Positions 56,636 through 64,000 of a DNA stretch of 64,000 bases are shown one piece after another. A program made the translations under genes and the position numbers. Every line of letters begins with the position of its first letter. Position 1 is the stretch's first letter. The notes beneath the pieces are model-generated. The model made no database searches and had not been told where the DNA came from. It was given only the letters and a program-made list of their open reading frames with translations. This stretch comes from Paragorgia papillata (taxonomy: Eukaryota; Cnidaria; Anthozoa; Scleralcyonacea; Coralliidae). Where the stretch lies: positions 603,501 to 667,500 of the forward strand of contig JAWNZC010000289.1 of assembly GCA_035771165.1 (NCBI GenBank), in the 5' to 3' direction.

Positions 56636-59378
56636 TTATCCATCTGGAATGGAATTTGCAGAGTAAGTTTCTGTCATATAAGCGCTATAGACATTTTTTG
56701 TAACATGTCAAGATAACATTACAAAAACATACTTTGCTATTCACTATCTTGCATAGCTTTTTAAAGAATGTATGAAATAATATATTGTTATTTAAGTTTT
56801 CAAGTACGGAAACGCTAGTGGTGTTACGATAATGCATGCCAATGACTGATTTTTTTTTGTTTATCTTTTCTCACGCCTAAAGATAATAACCGGTGTCTAA
56901 TCTGATTTGGAAATGGTAAATTTTAGGAGAACTGTTCAGCATATCTTGAGTGGGGGTGGTCTGAAGATATTATGTGATTTTCCACAGCGGAATAAAATTG
57001 TCTTGCTTCAGTGAAGAATAAGATACGAAACATTAAGTCTAACACGATACGAATGCGTTGTACGTTCGTACGGAATAATAATGCCATGATATTTCTGAAA
57101 GAAAAATTTCAGTTTTGCGTATTACGACCGCTAACGGCAGTCCGTTTCTGGTGTTTTAAAAATTTTGTTATCTCGAAAAATGAATGTTGCATATCGTATC
57201 TTGTCATTCCGGCTTTCGAGCTAATACTAACATAGCCATATAATGAAAATGTTTACTAAGATTCTAGATGAAATACTGTGTCACAGACAAATGAAGGTAT
57301 TATCTTGCATCTCTACATTATATATACGGTGATTCTTTATTACATTTCATGGTCTTTAGAAAAAGTGTAGTTTGTATAATGAACTTATCTATAGAAAGAT
57401 AGGGCTCGATATATTATGTATGCTATTTCATATTTCATATTTCTTTATAGACATTTTAAGTTTCGGAAACTATAGTCTGTTTGTTGCGGTATGTCGACTT
57501 CGCAATTTTCAAAGCTATTTAGTATACTTTTTTTCATGAAAATGTATCATACGGTATTCGGCTTATTGCTATCTTTTAAAAATATCATAAAACAAAAATA
57601 TAAAACAAATAAGACCATAATGTAACGAAATATAACTTTAATATAAACATTATTTACAATATATGTACAGACACAGACAAATAGAATGTTGTCTTTAATG
57701 TCTAAATAAAAAAAAAATGAAAGTGTTTTATTATAAATAGTACAAAGCAATATACATTTATTTACCCTGAGATAAACATACAGTAAGTTTTATACGCATG
57801 AAAGTTAATTGTTTCCTTAGCAGAAATAAAGCAGACAACAAAAGATCCGATGTGCTATAAAAAGCCAACAATTTCTTAACTCGCGAATAATTGTGTATTT
57901 TTGTTATATGTTAAATGATAACAGCAATTTTAATTGCGCGGATATCAAACTCGTTTATATACAATTACATTGAACATAAAGTACAATGACAGTGCTTAAT
58001 TACAGAATAGTAATACTGAGAGTTGCAGTTCTGGGCCCGGTTGTATAAAAAAGTGATTAACTTTAATCATGATTAGTGCTTAATTCTAGCCAATCAGGAC
58101 CAGTGTTTGAGACTTTAACTACGATTTAATCACCCAAAAGGTGATTAAATCATGATTAAAAGTTTTATACAACCGGGCCCTGGTTGTGTTACTATTCTAT
58201 CAGTAAATGTCCATGCGATTGATAATGTCAATGTCTTCACGTAAGAATTGCTTTCGCTAGTGAACTTTCGGACACAGGAGAATTTATAACGTCGTAATAC
58301 GACATAGCGTCTAGTACGTAAGATGACCGTGACTTATTGCTAGCTATGGAAAATGCCGTATCCAGTTTATACACACATCAGGAATTATACGGAACGTTTT
58401 CTAGTTTAGTGTCTGTTATGTATGTCAAGTTATAAATTTGTTGGGATTGCTTGCAAAAGCAATCACGTATGCCGTCATATTTATTGATGCAAATTGACAT
58501 CGTCAGTGATTATCATAAGGAATTATTTGCTGAATGGCGTTTTCATTGAACTGACAATTGATTTATTGTATTTATATTTCACTTAGTACAGTAGTGTAAT
58601 TGCATATATGGATTAGTCCATTTAAGTTTATTTAAATGTATATACTTATAATAAGAAAGTAACTGTCTCTTGCGTTTCTGCTTAAGTTATTCTCGTCTCA
58701 TTGTCATGATTACAATTTAATAGCTCATGTTCATTTTCTTAATGGTTAACGTAAGTAAGCTAGAACATGAACAGAACAACCCACACCCGCCGTTTGCATG
58801 CTTTCTAGAAAGATATCTTTGATTGAAATAACTAGTTCTTTTACAGAAGGAATATAGAAGCATATACATGTAAAAACAAACCACAACTCGTGCGATAAAA
58901 GTATGATTTCGGTGTGGGATTTAATCATTTAATAAAAATTCAACGTATCAAATGAAAAACTACATTTAATTATTAATTCCAGATTTTCTCTCTGTTGCTT
59001 TTTCTAGATATACGTAAAGTTGACTGGATACGTGTCGGGCGCATACACATAATACTTACATATGAGTATTAAAATATAGTATCATTTTTATTTGTCGTAA
59101 CATAATTGAATAACTGTTATACTTACTTTAATCTGTCTCCATGCTGTTGTCCTCTATTGACAAGTTTGCCATTTCTGACGTTAGTTGCTCAATTTCTAAT
59201 GAAAATGCCATTTATGCAACTTAGCACATTTAATATGAAAAAATATATGAAATAGTCAGTAGTGAATATGCTTAAAAATTAAAAAAATTAAAATTTAAGA
59301 ATAAGTTACATTTATTTATATACTTTTATAAATTATAAGTTGGTAGCTTTTAGTGTTATGTATTATGATACTATTAGA
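56636..59378 (+). repeat. Long direct repeat, right copy
   Basis: This copy is 2743 bases and matches 12236-14837 along its whole length. It carries an extra 148-base MITE at 58033-58180. Without the insertion it is within about ten bases of the left copy in length. No coding frame is supported. Confidence 0.85.
58033..58180. repeat. 148-bp MITE inserted in the right long repeat
   Basis: It starts GGGCCCGGTTGTATAAAA and ends TTTTATACAACCGGGCCC, and is absent at the matching point of the left copy (CAGTTCTGGTTGTG near 13630). The interior has ATTAATCATGATTA-type palindromes. The target duplication is short and ambiguous (1-4 bases, TGG or CTGG). Confidence 0.85.
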
Positions 59379-59392
59379 AAAACCCCCAACTT

Positions 59393-59608
59393 CTAACACG
59401 GTGGAACTGGAGCCGTTTTAAAACGCGGTGGGTGTAGTAAAACCAACGTTGCAGAGCCCTTTCTACCAACAAACAGTTCGTCGTACTCAATGGCGTCTAT
59501 GGTTGACACGCGCGCGTTCCACTTACCGGAAGTTGCGGCGACGGCGTAAACGCCAAAAGCCCCTTCTTGCCAGATAGCGGATTCGCCGGTCGACCTGAAC
59601 ATGAGCAC
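59393..59608 (-). CDS. GC-richer open frame, uncertain
   Basis: A 71-codon frame with protein-like content (STGESAIWQEGAFGVYAVAA, then IEYDELFVGRKGSATLVLLH) lies just right of the long repeat, in sequence much richer in GC than its flanks. A GTAAGT donor-like site occurs inside (CTTCCGGTAAGTGG). It might be an exon or fragment of a retroelement. No family is recognised. Confidence 0.25.
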   Translation of the reverse strand: MLMFRSTGESAIWQEGAFGVYAVAATSGKWNARVSTIDAIEYDELFVGRKGSATLVLLHPPRFKTAPVPPC

Positions 59609-60024
59609 CTGTCCGGGAGAAAGTTGAAAATTGCTCTACCCCTCTTACTTAAACCCCACAGTTAATCTGGCCATTTTGGGGGGATATTGCGATTTTTTGC
59701 TAAATCTTAGGTACGCTGTGCCACACAAAAAAATATATAATAAATAAATACACACATAAGAAAAATAGACTGCCACTTTACGTTTCTTCTCGGACGAAAG
59801 GGGCTCCGCTCGCGTTCGGTAAAATTTTGTCGCCGTTTCATTAAATTTCTCGTGGATTCGTCCTTCCTTGGGGGTTGGGCAAAAAGAAAGTGGACGGGCG
59901 GTAAGGTTGGAGTCCACGATTCCCGATTTTATAAAGGTGGTGTTGGTGTTATTTACATATTTGTTCGACCAACGACAAAGAGAAAGGAGGATGTAGTGAT
60001 GCAAGGAAAAAAAAAAAAATGTGA

Positions 60025-60415
60025 ACAAATCTTAGAACAAGGGCTTAATCTCAGCAGATCGTAGCAACAAGGCTACTCTACTGCTTACAATACCCCGTTC
60101 TTTATTTAAGTCGTCTGCAAAGGATTTAGCTCTGGAAAATTTAGATTTTGGTCAGGGTAGTACGTCGGAGCGTAGTCTGCTCGTCGGCACATTGTGACGC
60201 AGGAGGCCCGGAGACCTCTATTCTCGTTCGCCTAAGATCATCCAGAGGAATGAATCGTTGCCTTCTAGCACGGATTCTGACTTAGAGGCGTTCAGTCATA
60301 ATCCAACAGATGGTAGCTTCGCACCATTGGCTTTTCAGCCAAGTGCAAATGCCAATTGTCTGAATCTGCGGTTCCTCTCGTACTGAGCAGAATTACTATT
60401 GCAACAACACTTCAA

Positions 60416-60470
<55 letters not shown>

Positions 60471-60512
60471 ATTGGCGGGTGAACAATCCGACGCTTGGCG
60501 AATTCTGCTTCG

Positions 60513-60550
<38 letters not shown>

Positions 60551-60589
60551 AACGTCGCTATGAACGCTTGGCTGCCACAAGCCAGTTAT
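60025..60589 (-). rRNA. 28S rRNA, 3'-terminal 565 bases
   Basis: Read on minus, the segment begins ATAACTGGCTTGTGGC and contains universally conserved LSU blocks: GCGTTCATAGCGACGTTGC, GATGTCGGCTCTTCCTATCA (sarcin/ricin region follows as CTCAGTACGAGAGGAACCGC), CACCCGCCAATAGGGAACG, GGGTTTAGACCGTCGTGAGA and CTGAACGCCTCTAAGTCAGA. It runs to the 3' end at TTCTAAGATTTGT, followed by a T run. The conserved sequence stops abruptly upstream at GGG/ATAACTGG, so this is a truncated or interrupted copy. It is clearly eukaryotic. Confidence 0.92.
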
Positions 60590-60830
60590 TATCACATCAC
60601 CGTGCGAAATATGACTTTTACTTGGTTTAAAAGGCATGGCCTCAAATGACAATTAGCTTCAAGTTAAGCTATTGCGCAATAATGACCCTATGAAGCTTCA
60701 TAGCTTCAATATTATTGTAACTTTTATGGTGTTTCTTAACACCATGTTTTTTTTTGCTGAAATTGAAGTATTAATCGATACAGAAACACTGTGCAAATTT
60801 TAAAAAATTGCAATCGACAGTTTTTTTTTT
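60590..60830. other. Sequence replacing the 5' part of the 28S copy
   Basis: No rRNA similarity is seen from 60590 on. AT-rich sequence leads into the 180-bp satellite. Confidence 0.4.
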
Positions 60831-61345
60831 AATGGCGGTTTTAAATTTGAAATATACTATAGTTATATATATGGTAGCCATCTTTAAATTATGCGTTTTC
60901 TAACATTTTAATTTCGTGTCAATATGACAGTTTTACGTTTTCACATGTACTCTTTAGTTACTATGAACATGTTCTAAAAATTTGAAATAATTTCATTCGA
61001 CGGTTTTTTTTTAATGGCGGTTTTAAATTTGAAATATACTATATTATATATAATGGCCATCTTTTAATTTCGCGTTTTCTTAAATTTTAATTTCGCGTCA
61101 ATATGACAGTTTTACGTTTTCACATGTATTCTTTTGTTACTATAAACATGTTCTAAAAATTTGAAATAATTTCATTCGACGGTTTTTTTTTAATGGCGGT
61201 TTTAAATTTGAAATATACTATATTATATATAATGGCCATCTTTTAATTTCGTGTTTTCTTAAATTTAAATTTCGCGTCAATATGACAGTTTTACGTTTTC
61301 AAATGTACTCTCTTAGTTACTATAATTACGTTTTAAAAATTTGAA
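60831..61345. repeat. About 180-bp tandem satellite, three copies
   Basis: Units start AATGGCGGTTTTAAATTTGA at 60831, 61013 and 61192. Each contains a TATATATAATGGCCATC-like block, AATTTCGCGTCAATATGACAG and a TTTTACGTTTTCACATGTA block. The third copy is slightly more divergent at its end. Confidence 0.85.
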
Positions 61346-61577
61346 AATTTTTTACACAATGTATTCTAGTGAATTAGGGAATGGTTAGCCAAAGCGAGTG
61401 CCAAGAGGCCTGGGAAAGAGCATTTACGCACGTAAGTTAAATGGGCTTGTTTTTGTAGACAGACCTTTCAAAACTGTGTTTTCCTCACTCCCAATTTCAA
61501 TGTAAAGACAATTTTTGGCAAGCTCAGCGTGAAAGGGGCCTATACTATGAGAGAAAAATACTAGGGAAAAATAAAAT

Positions 61578-64000
61578 GACACAGGTAACCCAAGTCATCT
61601 ATGTAATTGGTTCTTATAAGGACGTTTCTATGCTTATAACGATAAGGCATGAAAGCTGAGAAAATGTTATAACATGTTTAATAGCGATATTTGACTAAAA
61701 CAGTGAACACGCTATCAACGTACACCGATTCATATACATGGCCATTGTTTTAAGGCCGTTTTCATCCCGGTTAACCGGACTTAGCCTGGTTGCCACAACT
61801 GGGATCCCGGCAAACCGGGCCTAGCCCCGGTTGTGATGTCAAATGTAATCAATCGAAATGTTGAAACAACATATATGCGTTTTTGGATATATATAAAGCA
61901 AAGCGGGCTTATAGAGCAGCCCCCGGTTAACCGAGCTTATGACTTTGCTGCATTTATCAGTACTACGATAGGGTGGTTGTTGTACCTGTTGTAAGGTAAA
62001 AGGGGGCCCGATTTACATGGACCAGGCTGGCCCGGTTAACCGGGATGGAGTTTTAACGAAACGATTACATGGAGAGCGGGCGGCTAGCCCCGGTAAGCCG
62101 GGATGATTTCAGGCCGAAATTCGCAATAATCAAATAAATAATAAAGGCAAAGTCAGGTTAGTTTTTTACTTCAGTTTTACAGTAATTAATTATTAGTCCT
62201 ATTATTTATTTTGGTAAGCCCTATATATCGGGTTTAATAAAGATTGTTTAAAAAGTGTTAGGGTAAACTAACCCAGAAAAGCATATACCAGGCCCTTGCC
62301 GGGATGAAAACGATTACATGGACAATTTCCATACCGGTTAACCGGGCTTAGCCTGGTTGCCACAACTGGGATCGCGGCAAACCAGGCCTAGCCCCAATTG
62401 TCATGCCAAATGTAATCAATGGAAATGTTGAAACAACATATATGCGTTTTTGGATATATATATAAAGCAAAGCGGGCTTATAGCAGTCCCCGGTTAACCG
62501 AGCTTATGACTTTCCTGCATTATCAATACTACGATAGGGTGGTTGTTGTACCAAAGTCGTAAATGGTGCTTATAAACAGTGAACGGTCCATTTGAATTTG
62601 TTCTCCCAGCTCGTGCACACTACTTAGAACACGAAAACGTTCTCCGGCCACTTACTTGGCAATGGCAACACAGCATCCTACTCGATGCTGTGTAGCCCAA
62701 TTCGGTTTGGCCAGATGTCTTTGTAACGCTAAGGGGGCGCCATTTTTACATGGACCGAGCTAGGCGATTAACCGAGATGAGTTTTACGAAACGAATTAAA
62801 CGGAGCGCGCCTAGTCCCGGTAAGCCGGGATGATTTCAGGCCGAAATTCGCAATAATCAAGTAAATAAGAACAAAGAGTTACGCGTTAGTTTTTACTCTT
62901 CAGGTTTTTACACTAATCATTCTATTATTTATTTAGTTAGCCTCTATCAATCGGTTAATAAAAAGATTGTTAAAGTCTTTTGTTGCTTACCGAAGAAAGC
63001 ATACCCGGCCACGCCGGGGTTAAAACGATTACATGGATATTTTTCCTCTCGGTTAGGCTAGGGCTAGCCCGGTTGCCACAACCGGGATCCCGGCGAACCT
63101 TGGCATGCTATGTAATGGAAATGTTAAAACAACATGCGTTTTTTGTGATATATAAAGTGGGCTGGCCCGGTTAACCGGGATGGGTTTATGTATGAAACGA
63201 TTACATGACACAGGTAACCCAAGTCATCTATGTAATTCGTTCTTATAAGGACGTTTCTATGCTTATAACGATAAGGCATGAAAGCTGAGAAAATGTTATA
63301 ACATGTTTAAGAGCGATATTTGACTAAAACAGTGAACACGCTATCAAGGTACACCGATTCATATACATCATATTCATATATAGGTCCGACACTGGACCTT
63401 GTTGTTCTGCGGCTCCTATGTCCGATCTCGGCAGAACGCGTGCGCAAAATACAGTTTATTTCGACCTTTCCCTGTCGGATCTTTTCAAGTGTAATTCGAC
63501 CGACCTATGCAATAGGGAAGACTCTTTTTTCCGGTTTTAGCTCATTTCATTGATCTTTCGGTGAACAAGCCGTCGGTTCGACATGAGGGATTACCACCAA
63601 TATTAAAATACTTGCTCCGAATCTGGAAAAAGACAAAAACACGTATCGAGTGACCTTCTTTTTTGCCTCAGTCCTCCTCTACCCACCCATTTACGGACGG
63701 CTTGCGAAAGCATCTTATGGTGGCAAGACAATCCCGTGAAAGTGGCTTGGCGTTCGTTCGTAATGGCGGCGTAGGGTCATGTCCGAGTGTTTCGGAGATT
63801 TTTACTCTCTCTCTCTACTTTTGACTTGCTGCATTTTATATATATCAGTATTACGATAGGGGTGGTTGGTACAAAGACGTAAACAGTTGCACGTCATTTG
63901 AATTTCGTTCGCCCAGCTCGTGCGCACTAACTTTTTTAGAACAAGAAAAATGGCAACACAGCATCCTACTCGATGCTGTAGCCCAATTCGGTTGGCCAGA
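61578..64000. repeat. Long complex repeats rich in CCGGTTAACCGG
   Basis: A 160-base segment at 61578-61740 recurs at 63208-63368. A second module (GGTTAACCGG...TTGCCACAAC...TATAAAGCAAAGCGGGCTTA...CTACGATAGGGTGGTTGTTG) occurs at about 61760-61990, 62325-62552 and, shortened, 63040-63190. GATTTCAGGCCGAAATTCGC occurs at about 62106 and 62830. ACAGCATCCTACTCGATGCTG occurs at about 62670 and 63958. The region looks like ribosomal intergenic spacer or satellite; 63390-63800 is less repetitive and holds no clear gene. Confidence 0.65.

Larger units (their letters stand above)
12236..59378. mobile_element. 47-kb unit bounded by 2.6-kb direct repeats (giant LTR-like element or duplication)
   Basis: The segment 12236-14837 recurs in the same orientation at 56636-59378. 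Both copies begin with the same TTATCCATCT sequence and end at TACTATTAGA, and differ by scattered substitutions and small indels plus one MITE insertion in the right copy. The interior holds nested DNA transposons (15337-24872 and about 26.06-40.17 kb). Removing these leaves roughly 19 kb of AT-rich interior. No reverse transcriptase, gag, integrase or tyrosine recombinase belonging to the unit itself is visible. The repeat ends are not TG..CA, and no clear target duplication is seen (left flank ends CACTACT, right flank begins AAAACCC). A giant LTR-type element, a virus with direct terminal repeats, and an unequal segmental duplication all remain possible. Confidence 0.5.

Noticed and set aside
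1..64000. CRISPR array, bacterial operon or prophage
   Set aside because: No spaced direct-repeat array; genes have introns and the rRNA is eukaryotic 28S.

Overview
The window is nuclear DNA of an animal, probably an AT-rich invertebrate. Three things point to this: a eukaryotic 28S rRNA 3' end (60025-60589, minus strand), genes with GT-AG introns, and a dense set of metazoan DNA transposons. The phylum cannot be fixed from the sequence alone. No ordinary single-copy host gene is recognisable; nearly everything supportable is a mobile or virus-like element, or their repeats. || Region 1 (1-11.99 kb) is part of a compact, very AT-rich, virus-like integrating element related to Mavericks/Polintons. 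It carries a capsid protein of the C. elegans F54H12.2 type, a short basic/hydrophobic core peptide, a penton-like minor capsid protein, a DDE integrase of the F54H12.3 type, and many small genes of unknown function. Almost all genes lie on the minus strand and several overlap by a few bases. Its right arm holds two interleaved gene families: three copies of family A and four of family B. Many genes are broken exactly at A/T homopolymers, which suggests assembly indels as much as decay. The capsid gene has an in-frame stop instead. No polymerase, ATPase or protease is seen; the element continues past the left edge. || Region 2 (12.2-59.4 kb) is bounded by two direct repeats of 2.6-2.7 kb with only scattered differences, so the 47 kb between them looks like one giant LTR-like unit or a large duplication. 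It has taken in nested transposons. One is a 9.5-kb element (15337-24872) with 312-bp inverted repeats, a 6-bp CATTTG target duplication, an integrase-type transposase and a spliced HECT-ligase-like gene. Another is a Tigger/pogo-like element (about 26.06-40.17 kb). A KDZ/Plavaka-type element (about 27.56-38.96 kb) sits in the intron of the Tigger gene; its 15-exon transposase and 6-exon companion gene can be reconstructed in frame. Several MITEs and a composite of two mariner-ended repeats are nested further in. What is left of the unit (40.2-56.6 kb) is mostly non-coding, with a RING-type gene, a broken acidic gene, diverged internal repeats and a striking three-phase tetranucleotide array. 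|| Region 3 (59.4-64 kb) has a truncated 28S rRNA 3' end followed by a 180-bp tandem satellite and longer repeats rich in the palindrome CCGGTTAACCGG.
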